Origin: Nocardioides marinus
Lineage (GTDB): Bacteria; Pseudomonadota; Alphaproteobacteria; Rhodobacterales; Rhodobacteraceae
Length of the DNA stretch: 64,000 nt
Assembly: GCA_019801415.1 (NCBI GenBank)
Contig: JAHVJD010000001.1
Coordinates: 310,001-374,000, forward strand
Reading direction: 5' to 3'
A program made the position numbers and the translations under genes. Positions 18,972 to 27,954 of this stretch are shown here, piece after piece. Under the pieces are notes generated by a model. It did not search any database and was not told where the DNA came from. It was given only the letters and a program-made list of their open reading frames with translations. The number at the start of each line of letters is the position of its first letter. Positions within the stretch are counted from its first letter, which is position 1.

Positions 18972-19835
18972 ATGCTTTATTCTTCCGCACAGGACTGGCG
19001 CGACGCGCCCAACAAACGGGTGCTGTTCTTTGGCATGTCCGGGCTTGGCAAAACTTATGTCAGCAACATTCTGCGCGGCGCGGGCAGCTGGTTCCACTAC
19101 TCCATCGATTACCGCATCGGCACACGCTACATGGGTGAATACATCGCCGACAACGCCAAGGCCGAGGCGATGAAAGTGCCCTTCCTGCGCGAACTGCTGC
19201 TGTCGGATTCGATCTATATCGGTTCCAACATCACCTTTGAAAATCTCACCCCCGTCGCGGCCTACCTCGGAAAACCGGGCGACACGACCAAGGGCGGTCT
19301 GCCGATAGATGAATACCGGCGGCGCCAGGAGCAGTTCCGTGTGGCGGAGATCCGCGCCCTGCTCGACACCCAGTATTTCCAGACCCGTGCGCAGCAGCTT
19401 TACGGCTATGACAATTTCATCTGCGACACCGGCGGCTCGATCTGCGAATGGGTCGATCCGGATGACCCCAATGACCACATCCTGTCGGAATTGTCGAAGC
19501 ACACGCTGATGGTGTGGATCAAGGGCGATGAAAACCATACCGCGGAGCTGGTGCGCCGGTTCGACCGTGCGCCCAAGCCGATGTCCTACCAACCCCAGTT
19601 CCTCGACCGGGTCTGGCAGGAATATCTCAAGGAAAACGGTTTATCAGAATCTGATGTGGACCCCGACGCCTTCATCCGCTGGACCTATGCACAGGCGCTG
19701 GCACACCGTCAGCCGCGCTATCAGGCGATGGCGGACAACTGGGGCATCACCGTGACCGCCGACCAGATCTCGGCCGTGCGCGACGAGGCCGGTTTCGTCG
19801 ATTTGATCGCCACGGCTCTTGAGGACTGCCACTAG
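18972..19835 (+). CDS. P-loop ATPase-like protein of unknown role
   Basis: A 287-aa cytoplasmic protein with a clear Walker A motif, GMSGLGKT, at residues 21-28, followed by [12 protein letters not shown]. An acidic hydrophobic strand [17 protein letters not shown] (around 150-166) may serve as Walker B. The C-terminal third is helical ([23 protein letters not shown]). It resembles nucleoside or amino-acid kinase folds more than AAA+ proteins. It is conserved in length and gene-like codon use, and sits 59 bases upstream of metA in the same direction. I know of no experimentally assigned function. Confidence 0.78.
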   Translation: MLYSSAQDWRDAPNKRVLFFGMSGLGKTYVSNILRGAGSWFHYSIDYRIGTRYMGEYIADNAKAEAMKVPFLRELLLSDSIYIGSNITFENLTPVAAYLGKPGDTTKGGLPIDEYRRRQEQFRVAEIRALLDTQYFQTRAQQLYGYDNFICDTGGSICEWVDPDDPNDHILSELSKHTLMVWIKGDENHTAELVRRFDRAPKPMSYQPQFLDRVWQEYLKENGLSESDVDPDAFIRWTYAQALAHRQPRYQAMADNWGITVTADQISAVRDEAGFVDLIATALEDCH

Positions 19836-19894
19836 GTCGCCTATTTGTCAGCCTCCGCTATATCGTACACACATCCGCAAATCAGGACAGAACC

Positions 19895-20812
19895 ATGCCC
19901 ATCAAGATCCCCGCAGACCTTCCCGCCTATGACGTTCTGACGAACGAAGGCGTCATGGTCATGTCGCCGGATCAAGCGGCGCGTCAGGATATACGGCCAT
20001 TGCGGATCGGGCTTTTGAACCTGATGCCCAAGAAGATCCAGACGGAGAACCAGTTCGCCCGGCTGATCGGTGCCACGCCCCTGCAGATCGAGCTGAGCCT
20101 GATCCGGATGAGCGAACACCGGACCCGAAACACCGCCGCCGAGCATATGGCCGAGTTCTATCGCCCCTTTCAGGATGTAAAACACGAGAAGTTCGACGGG
20201 CTCATCATCACCGGCGCGCCGATCGAACATCTGGAATTCACCGATGTCACCTACTGGGATGAAATGCGTGAGGTGTTCGACTGGACCCAGACCAACGTGC
20301 ATTCCACCTTCGGCGTTTGCTGGGGGGGCATGGCGATGATCAACTATTTCCATGGCGTGAAGAAGCACATGCTGGATCACAAGGCCTTTGGCTGCTTCCG
20401 CCACCAGAACCTGGCGCCCGCGTCCCCCTACCTGCGCGGATTCTCGGATGATTTCGTGGTGCCGGTCAGCCGCTGGACTGAGATGAAGCAGTCGGAGATC
20501 GACGCGGTGCCGGGGCTGAAGACGCTGCTGGGCAGTGACGAGGTCGGCCCCTGCCTGGTGGAAGACACCGCCCATCGCGCGCTCTACGTGTTCAATCATT
20601 TCGAGTATGACAATGACACGCTGAAGCAGGAATACGACCGCGACGTGGCAAATGGCACCGCGATCAACGTACCCGGAAACTACTACCCGGATGACGATCC
20701 GAGCCGCCAGCCACAGAACCGCTGGCGCAGCCACGCGCATCTGCTTTACGGCAACTGGATCAACGAAATCTATCAGACCACACCGTATGAGCTGGAGCGG
20801 ATCGGCTGCTGA
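19895..20812 (+). CDS. metA: Homoserine O-acyltransferase MetA (predicted acetyl-CoA user)
   Basis: First committed enzyme of methionine synthesis, 305 aa. Catalytic Cys142 (FGVCWGG), His235 and Glu237 (FNHFEYD) align in number with E. coli MetA. At residue 111 (GAPIE) there is Glu rather than Gly. In MetA-family enzymes Glu111 was shown to select acetyl-CoA, so the product is probably O-acetylhomoserine, although many annotations call this gene homoserine O-succinyltransferase. The 59 bases upstream show no recognisable SAM-II riboswitch. It may share a transcript with the ATPase-like gene before it. Confidence 0.93.
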   Translation: MPIKIPADLPAYDVLTNEGVMVMSPDQAARQDIRPLRIGLLNLMPKKIQTENQFARLIGATPLQIELSLIRMSEHRTRNTAAEHMAEFYRPFQDVKHEKFDGLIITGAPIEHLEFTDVTYWDEMREVFDWTQTNVHSTFGVCWGGMAMINYFHGVKKHMLDHKAFGCFRHQNLAPASPYLRGFSDDFVVPVSRWTEMKQSEIDAVPGLKTLLGSDEVGPCLVEDTAHRALYVFNHFEYDNDTLKQEYDRDVANGTAINVPGNYYPDDDPSRQPQNRWRSHAHLLYGNWINEIYQTTPYELERIGC

Positions 20813-20849
20813 AACAGCTGCCGACGGGCCGTCATTTGCGTAAAGGCAT

Positions 20850-20879
20850 TTAACATTCCATAGTGCCTTCCCATATAAA
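20850..20879 (+). promoter_or_regulatory. Predicted sigma-70 promoter of ppk2
   Basis: A -35 element TTAACA (20850-20855), an 18-base spacer and a -10 element TATAAA (20874-20879), 26 bases before the ATG at 20906. Confidence 0.6.
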
Positions 20880-20905
20880 GGGTTGAGGACAGAGGGGTTT
20901 TGCTT

Positions 20906-21775
20906 ATGCAACTGCCATTTGACGGCGCCATCAGCAGCTATTGCAAATCGGGCGCGCCCGAAGATATCCGCAAGGCGATCAAGACGGCGGACAAGGATGA
21001 AATCCTAAGCCCCAGCTATCCGTACCGGGAGCGGATGAAGCGCAAGACCTACGAGCAGGAACTCGAAGAGCTTCAGATCGAGCTGGTCAAACTTCAGGAC
21101 TGGGTGCGGCGCAGCGGCACGCGGGTGGCAATCCTGTTTGAAGGTCGTGATGCCGCCGGCAAAGGCGGCACCATCAAGCGTTTCCGCGAGAATCTGAACC
21201 CTCGCGGTGCCCGCGTGGTTGCCCTCTCCAAACCCAGCGAGGCCGAGCGGAGCCAATGGTATTTCCAGCGCTACGTGCAGCATCTGCCCTCCGGAGGCGA
21301 GATCACCCTGTTTGACCGCAGCTGGTACAATCGGGCGGTCGTCGAAAAGGTGTTTGGCTTCTGCACGGACGAACAGCGCGAACACTTCTTTCACCAGGTT
21401 CCCGATTTTGAAAACGCGCTGGTTGATGACGGGATACTTTTGTTCAAAATCTGGCTGAACGTTGGTCGCGCCGAACAATTGCGACGGTTCCTCGACCGGG
21501 AATCCGACCCCTTGAAGCAATGGAAGCTGAGCGCGATCGACGTGCAGGGGTTGCAAAAATGGGACGCGTATACGGCCGCAATTTCCGAGACATTTGCCCG
21601 CACCCACAGTCCCCAGGCTCCGTGGACGGTCGTGCGCTCCGATGACAAGCGCCGCGCCCGGCTGGCCGTCATTCGACGGGTGCTCTCGGCGATCGACTAC
21701 GACAACAAGGATCCCGACCGCGTGGGCGTTGCGGACCCGAAAATTTGCGGAGGCCCGGACATCTGGGATGCCTAA
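20906..21775 (+). CDS. ppk2: Polyphosphate kinase 2 (PPK2)
   Basis: Class I PPK2 of 289 aa, transferring phosphate between polyphosphate and nucleoside diphosphates or monophosphates. The Walker A motif is in [16 protein letters not shown]. The Walker B region is [18 protein letters not shown], and the lid region follows with [17 protein letters not shown]. The upstream TTG at 20900 is in frame, but ATG at 20906 is the more likely start. The last eight bases overlap the tetR-type gene that follows, so the regulator is probably co-expressed. Direction of the reaction and nucleotide preference cannot be told from sequence alone. Confidence 0.93.
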   Translation: MQLPFDGAISSYCKSGAPEDIRKAIKTADKDEILSPSYPYRERMKRKTYEQELEELQIELVKLQDWVRRSGTRVAILFEGRDAAGKGGTIKRFRENLNPRGARVVALSKPSEAERSQWYFQRYVQHLPSGGEITLFDRSWYNRAVVEKVFGFCTDEQREHFFHQVPDFENALVDDGILLFKIWLNVGRAEQLRRFLDRESDPLKQWKLSAIDVQGLQKWDAYTAAISETFARTHSPQAPWTVVRSDDKRRARLAVIRRVLSAIDYDNKDPDRVGVADPKICGGPDIWDA

Positions 21776-22385
21776 ACGCGGCTATCATCACGGAAATCTG
21801 CGGCAAGCGCTGGTCGAAGCGGCGCTGCAACTGATTGAATCCAAAGGCCCGACCGGGTTCACCCTGTCAGAGGCTGCCAAGCAGGCGGGCGTCACACCGG
21901 CTGCGGTCTATCGACATTTCAAGGGACGCGAGGACCTGATCGCCGAAGCCGGACGACAGGGCTATGTGATGTTCGCCGACCTGATGCAGCACGCCTATGA
22001 AAAATATCAGCCCTCGGCGCTGGCAGCCTTCGAAGCGACCGGCCGGGCCTATCTCGCCTTTGCCCGCAAGCACCCCGGCCACTACATCGCCATGTTTGAA
22101 AGCGGAATTTCCGTGAACCGCACACCGGAACTGGCTGATGCCGCGGCCCGGGCCAGATCCATCCTGGAACGTGCGGCGGCGGATCTCAGCCAGCATATTC
22201 CGGCGGAGAAACGTCCACCAGCCTCGATGTTCTCGGCGCATGTGCTGGCGATGAGCCACGGCGTGGTCGAGCTTTATGCGCGAAACTCGCCCGGTGCGGC
22301 ATCGCCCTTCCCGGCCGAAGACCTGCTGGAAAGCGGCATCGGCATCTACCTGCGTGGGCTGGGTCTGATCGAACCGGACAGCTGA
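21768..22385 (+). CDS. TetR-family transcriptional regulator
   Basis: A 205-aa regulator. The N-terminal helix-turn-helix runs from about residue 10 to 55 ([20 protein letters not shown], then [20 protein letters not shown]). The C-terminal ligand domain resembles the TetR_C_33-like group ([20 protein letters not shown], then [14 protein letters not shown]). It starts inside the last codons of ppk2 in another frame. Possible targets are its own operon or distant genes; no clear palindrome is visible next to it. Confidence 0.9.
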   Translation: MPKRGYHHGNLRQALVEAALQLIESKGPTGFTLSEAAKQAGVTPAAVYRHFKGREDLIAEAGRQGYVMFADLMQHAYEKYQPSALAAFEATGRAYLAFARKHPGHYIAMFESGISVNRTPELADAAARARSILERAAADLSQHIPAEKRPPASMFSAHVLAMSHGVVELYARNSPGAASPFPAEDLLESGIGIYLRGLGLIEPDS

Positions 22386-22402
22386 GGCACGCCCCGGCCC
22401 TC

Positions 22403-23014
22403 TCAGGCCGCGGCGTCATCCGAGAAGGTGACCAGGTCGTCGACGATGGACTGCAGTCCCTCAATCAACTCCACGGTGGGCTGCGCGGTCAGCAGCGGCG
22501 CCATCTCCCGGATCAGGGGCACGGGCAGGTCCCACCAGCGCAACCGTTGCAGCTGCGCGCAGACCGCGTCGTCAAATCGCTTGCGCATCCTTTGCGCCGG
22601 GTTGCCGCCCCAGACCTCGTAGGCGCCGACATCTTCGGTCACCGTGGAATTAGGTCCGATGACCGCACCATCCCCAATGGTGACGCCTGCCAGCAGGGTC
22701 GAGTTGGCCCCGATCCAGACATCGTTGCCGATCACCACATCACCACTGCGAGGCGCGGCAGGGTGCACGTCCGGGCCGCCCATTTCCTCGGCAAAGACCG
22801 CACCAAACGGGAACGCCGTCAGACACTCGACCTGTGGTGCTGCCTCCATGAGGATCTGCACCCCCTCGCCGATCGTGCAGAACGAACCGATCGAGACATT
22901 GGTGCCGCCGCCTTGCCCGCGGATCGACATGTCTTCATAGCCATGCGTAAAGCGGCCGATTTCGAGAGTACCATCGCCAATCGGCGCGGTTTTGAAACTG
23001 TCTGCTGATACCAT
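22403..23014 (-). CDS. CatB-like hexapeptide-repeat O-acetyltransferase
   Basis: A 203-aa left-handed beta-helix acetyltransferase of the xenobiotic/chloramphenicol acetyltransferase (XAT) type. Hexapeptide turns run from about residue 20 to 150, clearest in GNDVWIGANSTLLAGVTIGD. A C-terminal helical segment contains NPAQRMRKRFDD. Acceptor substrate is unknown; relatives acetylate virginiamycin, chloramphenicol or sugars. It is convergent with the tetR-type gene, with only 17 bases between them. Confidence 0.88.
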   Translation of the reverse strand: MVSADSFKTAPIGDGTLEIGRFTHGYEDMSIRGQGGGTNVSIGSFCTIGEGVQILMEAAPQVECLTAFPFGAVFAEEMGGPDVHPAAPRSGDVVIGNDVWIGANSTLLAGVTIGDGAVIGPNSTVTEDVGAYEVWGGNPAQRMRKRFDDAVCAQLQRLRWWDLPVPLIREMAPLLTAQPTVELIEGLQSIVDDLVTFSDDAAA

Positions 23015-23151
23015 TTATCCGGTCCATCCTTACGATCTGCATGAAAGTGCCGGACACAGTTTATGCAAACTTTCTAAAAGAAACCTGAAAATTCCCACCT
23101 GTGGTTGTCGACCACCCAAAGCTATCGCCCGTCGCCAGGGGCCAGAATGCG

Positions 23152-23178
23152 AAAAGGCCCGCCAAGCGGCGGGCCTTT
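23152..23178 (-). terminator. Terminator of the rplM-rpsI operon
   Basis: Arms AAAAGGCCCGCC and GGCGGGCCTTT around a short AAGC loop, 22 bases beyond the rpsI stop. The minus-strand T-run follows the stem. Confidence 0.9.
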
Positions 23179-23200
23179 CCAAAAACTGTCTCGCTGCGAA

Positions 23201-23686
23201 TTAACGCTTGGAGAACTGGAACGAACGGCGGGCTTTGGCCTTACCGTATTTCTTACGTTCCACCACACGGCTGTCGCGGGTCAGGAAGCCTGCCGCTTTC
23301 AGCGCGCCGCGCAGGGACGGATCGTACAGCTGCAGCGCCTTGGAGATGCCGTGCTTGACCGCACCGGCCTGACCGGACAGACCGCCGCCCTTGACGGTGG
23401 CGTAGACGTCGAACTCGCCTTCCACACCGGCAACCTGGAACGGCTGGCGCAGGATCATCTGCAGCACCGGACGGGCGAAGTACTTGTTGATTTCCTTGCC
23501 GTTCACCTCGACCTTGCCGGAGCCCGGCTTGATCCAGACGCGGGCAACAGCGTCTTTACGCTTGCCGGTGGCATAGGCGCGGCCCAGCTCGTCACGAACC
23601 GGCTCACGGGTGATGGTTTCTTCGGCCACTGCTTCCACACCGGTTGCAGCTGCGAGCTCTTCGAGAGTGTTGATCTGATCAGCCAT
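23201..23686 (-). CDS. rpsI: 30S ribosomal protein S9
   Basis: Ribosomal protein of 161 aa. The C-terminal S9 domain includes [21 protein letters not shown] and ends in [11 protein letters not shown], the tail that reaches the P-site tRNA. The first 35 residues form an alanine- and glutamate-rich extension ([16 protein letters not shown]) common in alphaproteobacteria. It lies five bases after rplM and is co-transcribed with it. Confidence 0.98.
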   Translation of the reverse strand: MADQINTLEELAAATGVEAVAEETITREPVRDELGRAYATGKRKDAVARVWIKPGSGKVEVNGKEINKYFARPVLQMILRQPFQVAGVEGEFDVYATVKGGGLSGQAGAVKHGISKALQLYDPSLRGALKAAGFLTRDSRVVERKKYGKAKARRSFQFSKR

Positions 23687-23691
23687 CGATA

Positions 23692-24150
23692 TCAGCTCCG
23701 GGTGTTTTTCTTGTTCATGGACTTGACGTCCAGAACTTCGGGGGCCTGGGCTTCATGCGGGTGCTCGGCACCGGCATAGATACGCAGGTTGGTCATCTGC
23801 TTGCGCGCCAGACGGTTGCCCGGCAGCATGCGCTTGACGGCCTGGAACACAACGCGCTCCGGGTGGGCACCTTCCAGGATTTCCTGTTTGGTGCGCGACT
23901 TGATGCCGCCCGGGTGGCCGGTGTGCCAGTAGAAGTGCTCGTCGCGCTTCTTGCCGGTCATCTGCACCTTGTCGGCGTTGATGATGATGACGTTGTCGCC
24001 CATGTCCATGTTCGGAGTGAAGGACGGCTTGTGCTTGCCACGCAGGCGCATGGCAACGATCGAGGCAAGACGGCCCAGAACAACGCCCTCGGCGTCGATC
24101 AGGATCCACTTCTTCTCGATATCTGCCGGAGTAGCAGAGAAGGTTTTCAT
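23692..24150 (-). CDS. rplM: 50S ribosomal protein L13
   Basis: Ribosomal protein of 152 aa with the L13 pattern ([36 protein letters not shown], and [13 protein letters not shown]-type loop). First gene of the usual rplM-rpsI pair. The C-terminal tail [15 protein letters not shown] is slightly longer than in E. coli. Confidence 0.98.
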   Translation of the reverse strand: MKTFSATPADIEKKWILIDAEGVVLGRLASIVAMRLRGKHKPSFTPNMDMGDNVIIINADKVQMTGKKRDEHFYWHTGHPGGIKSRTKQEILEGAHPERVVFQAVKRMLPGNRLARKQMTNLRIYAGAEHPHEAQAPEVLDVKSMNKKNTRS

Positions 24151-24217
24151 GGCAGGTCAATCCTGTTTGTCGTGAAGGCAGAATCCCAAGGCGGGAGCGC
24201 CTGAATGCGATGGAGGG

Positions 24218-24246
24218 TGTTTACGGCTATCCACAGATCACGTCAA
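24218..24246 (-). promoter_or_regulatory. Predicted promoter of rplM-rpsI
   Basis: Read on the minus strand: -35 TTGACG, 17-base spacer, -10 TAAACA. It ends about 67 bases before the rplM start and fits a strong ribosomal-protein promoter. Confidence 0.6.
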
Positions 24247-24314
24247 CAGAGACAATCCACATAAAAACGTTCATTTTCAATAGCTTAAAAATTAGGTACT
24301 ATAATACCCCAAAC

Positions 24315-25718
24315 CTAGACACTGATCTGCTCCGGCGGATTGTCCAACAGGGCGCGCAGCCGCAGCATTGCCTCTTCAAACTGTTTCAGCGGCACATGGG
24401 CATTGACCGCGATGCGGACCGCATGCGGCGCTCGCCCGTCGCGCAGGGCAAATTCATCCGCCGAGCGGATCTGCACCCCATGTGCCTCGGCCGCGCGGGT
24501 GAAAGCCGCGGCACGCCACCCCGACGGCAGCCGGAGCCACACGAAGGGCACGTCCGGGTTCCACGTCAGGTCGAAGGCCCCCAGCACATTCACCGCGACA
24601 CGGACATAGCGCGCCATCTCGGCCCGCACCGCCGCCATCAGCTCCGGCATCCGCGGATCGCTGAGCAGAATGCGAACCAGTTCCGCAAGCGGCTGGGCCA
24701 GCCCGAAATACCCATATTCCGCCACCCTGCGCAGATCCGCCGCACGCCCTTCCGGCGCCAGGGCAAATCCGACCCTTAAAGCCGGCGTCAGGAGCTTGGA
24801 AATTGAAGACACATGCCAGGCCAGCTCCGGCGCCAGCGCGCGGTAGCCCGGGGCCCGGGCCTCGCCCAGGCGATAGCAGTCATCCTCGATGATCTGCACG
24901 CCGTGGCGCCGGGCAATCTCGACGATCTGCTTGCGCCGGGCCAAGGGCGTGAACTGGCCGGTGGGGTTGTGAACCTCCGGGCTGGTGCACAGCACCGTCG
25001 CGCCACTCTTGCGGATTGCCAGCTCCATCGAGTCGGGGCGGATGCCCTCCTCGTCCATCGCCACGCCGACGACCTGCGCGCGCAGAAGCTCTGCCGCGCG
25101 CCGAAACCCCGCATAGGTCAAGTCCTCGACCATGATGACCGGTTGCGGCCCTTTCAGAATTGCCTGCAGAACCACCATCAGGCCGTTCTGCCCGCCGTGC
25201 GTCAAGACCACGTCATTTTCGCTGACCGGCCCTACCGGGGATTGTGACAACCACCTGGTGGCCACTTCGCGCACCGGACGGTAGGCATCGCGGGTGGGAT
25301 AGTTCAGCAGCTTGTAAGCGTCACACTCGGCGACTTTCTGCAAGGTCTCGCGTACCGCGGCGACCTGCCCCATATCCGCGATCCGCGGACTGAACAGGCT
25401 GACATGTCCCGGGTCCTTTGCCTCCAGCAAGTGCAGCTGCCGCGACCATACGTCATCCTGAACCGGCGTCTTCCTGTCCGCTACAAATGTGCCGCGGCCG
25501 ACCTCGGCCTCCAGCACGCCCTCATCCGTCAGGATACTATAGGCGCGGGCCACGGTGCCGGGCGTGATCCCCAGTTGATACGCCAGTTCGCGCACGGGGG
25601 GCAGTTTTGTACCAGCCGTCAGGGCGCCGCTCTGAACTGCCGAACGGATTGTATCGGCGACCTTTTTATACTTGGGCCCTTTGCTGTCCCCAAGACTTTG
25701 TGGCCAAATTGTACCCAT
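24315..25718 (-). CDS. MocR-family (GntR-HTH/aminotransferase) regulator
   Basis: A 467-aa regulator joining a GntR winged helix (residues 15-80: VADTIRSAVQSGALTAGTKLPP... and ITPGTVARAYSILTDEG) to a class I aminotransferase-like domain. The PLP lysine is Lys308 in SSISKLLTPALRVG, and NPTGQF and EDDCYRLGE are intact, so the cofactor pocket looks complete. ATG at 25718 is chosen; the longer frame to 25889 is an extension with no domain. The start codon lies inside a palindrome, and a second copy sits 58 bases upstream near the divergent DUF1127 gene, which implies autoregulation. Confidence 0.92.
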   Translation of the reverse strand: MGTIWPQSLGDSKGPKYKKVADTIRSAVQSGALTAGTKLPPVRELAYQLGITPGTVARAYSILTDEGVLEAEVGRGTFVADRKTPVQDDVWSRQLHLLEAKDPGHVSLFSPRIADMGQVAAVRETLQKVAECDAYKLLNYPTRDAYRPVREVATRWLSQSPVGPVSENDVVLTHGGQNGLMVVLQAILKGPQPVIMVEDLTYAGFRRAAELLRAQVVGVAMDEEGIRPDSMELAIRKSGATVLCTSPEVHNPTGQFTPLARRKQIVEIARRHGVQIIEDDCYRLGEARAPGYRALAPELAWHVSSISKLLTPALRVGFALAPEGRAADLRRVAEYGYFGLAQPLAELVRILLSDPRMPELMAAVRAEMARYVRVAVNVLGAFDLTWNPDVPFVWLRLPSGWRAAAFTRAAEAHGVQIRSADEFALRDGRAPHAVRIAVNAHVPLKQFEEAMLRLRALLDNPPEQISV

Positions 25719-25724
25719 TACAAT
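25708..25724. promoter_or_regulatory. Candidate MocR operator A (overlaps the mocR start codon)
   Basis: Perfect inverted repeat ATTGTA-CCCAT-TACAAT. The mocR start codon (25716-25718) is within it, so binding could block transcription elongation or initiation close to the start. Confidence 0.6.
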
Positions 25725-25782
25725 CGTTCCTTGGACAAAGTGTGTCGCAATTTGTATCAGAACAACACGACAAATCAACAGG

Positions 25783-25798
25783 ATTGTACCAATACAAT
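25783..25798. promoter_or_regulatory. Candidate MocR operator B (before the DUF1127 gene)
   Basis: Perfect inverted repeat ATTGTA-CCAA-TACAAT, 16 bases before the DUF1127 start codon. It shares ATTGTACC and TACAAT with operator A, 58 bases away. Confidence 0.6.
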
Positions 25799-25813
25799 AG
25801 CAAGGAATATCCC

Positions 25814-26047
25814 ATGGCACAGCATCTGACCACCGCACAATCGAACATGTCCTACCTGGCCGGCCGCCGCGCGATGCCGGTTCTGGCACAATGGGCGGTG
25901 TCCTTCGCGGTAATGCTGACCAAGTGGAGCCTGCGCCAGCGCAGCCGCCGACAGCTTAAGCAGTTGAGCGACGCGCATCTGAAGGACATCGGGCTGACCC
26001 GCGAGGACGCCCATCATGAAGCCACTCTTCCGTTCTGGCGCCCGTGA
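25814..26047 (+). CDS. DUF1127 (YjiS-like) small basic protein
   Basis: A 77-aa protein with a hydrophobic N-terminal part (VLAQWAVSFAVMLTKW) and the arginine-rich DUF1127 domain at the C-terminus (RSRRQLKQLSDAHLKDIGL, then TREDAHHEA). Small DUF1127 proteins in Rhodobacter have been linked to RNA turnover and stress regulation, which is family knowledge, not shown here. AAGGAA precedes the ATG. It faces away from mocR across a region with two shared palindromes and has its own terminator. Confidence 0.88.
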   Translation: MAQHLTTAQSNMSYLAGRRAMPVLAQWAVSFAVMLTKWSLRQRSRRQLKQLSDAHLKDIGLTREDAHHEATLPFWRP

Positions 26048-26073
26048 TCCCCTGGGCAAAGGAACTTCCTGAC

Positions 26074-26101
26074 GGCCGGGGTTCGCCCCGGCCTTTTTTT
26101 T
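26074..26101 (+). terminator. Terminator after the DUF1127 gene
   Basis: Stem GGCCGGGG with CCCCGGCC around a TTCG tetraloop, followed by eight T residues. Confidence 0.95.
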
Positions 26102-26219
26102 CGCGCAGTCCTGTCCCAGTCGGCAGGCAGCCATGCGTCCGGCGGGATGGCTGAAATTAGGTGTTGATCGAATCTGCCATGCATCCTAAACGCCGCCTCA
26201 CTTTCGGTACCGATCCCAA

Positions 26220-26240
26220 CCCCGGACTCTTATCCGGGGG
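26220..26240 (+). promoter_or_regulatory. Leader hairpin upstream of speD
   Basis: Arms CCCCGGA and TCCGGGG around loop CTCTTA, about 50 bases before the speD start. There is no T-run. It could be the stem of an untranslated leader element; I do not recognise a known riboswitch. Confidence 0.4.
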
Positions 26241-26290
26241 GGCGCTAAGGGCCGGCTGGATTGTCATCTACTGGAACGAAGGGGAGTGTC

Positions 26291-26793
26291 ATGACGGACG
26301 CCAACCTCTTCCAACTGGGGATCGGTCTGGAGACAGGCGCCCATGAGGAAGATACCGCCCGCGGTGTAAACACCGCTATTGCTGATTCTCTGGTCGACAG
26401 CGACCGCGAGGACCACTTTATCCGCAAGAACGGCAAGGTCTTTGCCGGCACACACCTGATCATCGAAGTGATGAAAGGCACCGGCCTGGACTGCGAGGAG
26501 CGGATCCAGAAAGCCTTCCGCCGCATGGTCGAGGTCTGTGGCGCCACCTTGCTGCACATCCACACCCACAAGTTCTCGCCGCAGGGCGTGTCCGGCGTGG
26601 CTGTGCTGGCCGAGAGCCACATCTCCGTCCACACCTGGCCCGAGATCGGCTATGGCGCGTTCGACGTGTTCATGTGCGGCGACGCCGAGCCGTGGAATGC
26701 GGTTGATGTCCTCAAGGAAGCCTTTGCCACCGACATGGTCGAGGTCCGCGAACTGCTGCGCGGAGAGGAGCTGATCGCCAAGGAGATCGCGGC

Positions 26794-26797
<4 letters not shown>
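26291..26797 (+). CDS. speD: S-adenosylmethionine decarboxylase proenzyme
   Basis: Pyruvoyl enzyme of 168 aa that makes decarboxylated SAM, the aminopropyl donor for spermidine. Self-cleavage is expected at Glu108-Ser109 within LAESHISVHTWPE; the downstream FMCGD loop is also present. Compared with the usual short bacterial SpeD of 120-130 aa it carries about 45 extra N-terminal residues (LFQLGIGLETGAHEEDTARG). ATG 26291 follows GGGGAG. The stop overlaps the speE start (ATGA), forming a speDE operon. Confidence 0.93.
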
Positions 26798-27657
<860 letters not shown>

Positions 27658-27668
27658 GGGTGTGAACC

Positions 27669-27690
27669 AGGGGGCGGCGGCCCCCTTTTT
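27669..27690 (+). terminator. Terminator after speDE
   Basis: Stem AGGGGGC with GCCCCCT around a GC-rich loop, followed by TTTT. Confidence 0.85.
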
Positions 27691-27954
27691 CATGTCCCGC
27701 TTCCAGCTCTCAAAACAAGTGACGCGCGGACGCTCCGCGTCCGGGCCGTGCTCGTCCAGCCCGGAGAGCGGGCACGTTTTGCGCGCCCGGTGCTAGCGCA
27801 CCCTGCGGCCTCAAAAGCTCCACCGGAGCTTTTGCAAGACGGCCTCCGGCCCCTGGACGGCCCCGGCCATGGGCGGTCCTGCCGCAACCCTGGCCAATCC
27901 CCTCTTGGCCTGCCCGCCCGGTTTTGCTAGGCGACGCGGCAGCAAAACCCACAT
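27691..27954. repeat. Cluster of inverted repeats between speE and psd
   Basis: No gene is supported in these 264 bases. They contain several stems close together: CGGACGC/GCGTCCG (27727-27743), GTGC-TAGC-GCAC (27790-27801), AAAAGCTCC/GGAGCTTTT around ACC (27813-27833), and overlapping GGCC-rich arms at 27840-27875. Such density suggests a mobile-type repeat element, a small RNA, or stacked terminators. Short open frames here are low complexity and lack family features. Confidence 0.5.

Noticed and set aside
19836-19894. SAM-II riboswitch before metA
   Set aside because: The 59-base gap is short and lacks the conserved stem and pseudoknot sequence of that class.
20828-20850. Possible Pho box (CGTCAT-type repeat) upstream of ppk2
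   Set aside because: The first half-site fits, but the second half does not match; the sigma-70 promoter alone explains the region.
27690-27952. Short minus-strand frames in the speE-psd gap
   Set aside because: Low complexity Arg/Gly/Ala sequence created by the inverted repeats, with no ribosome site.
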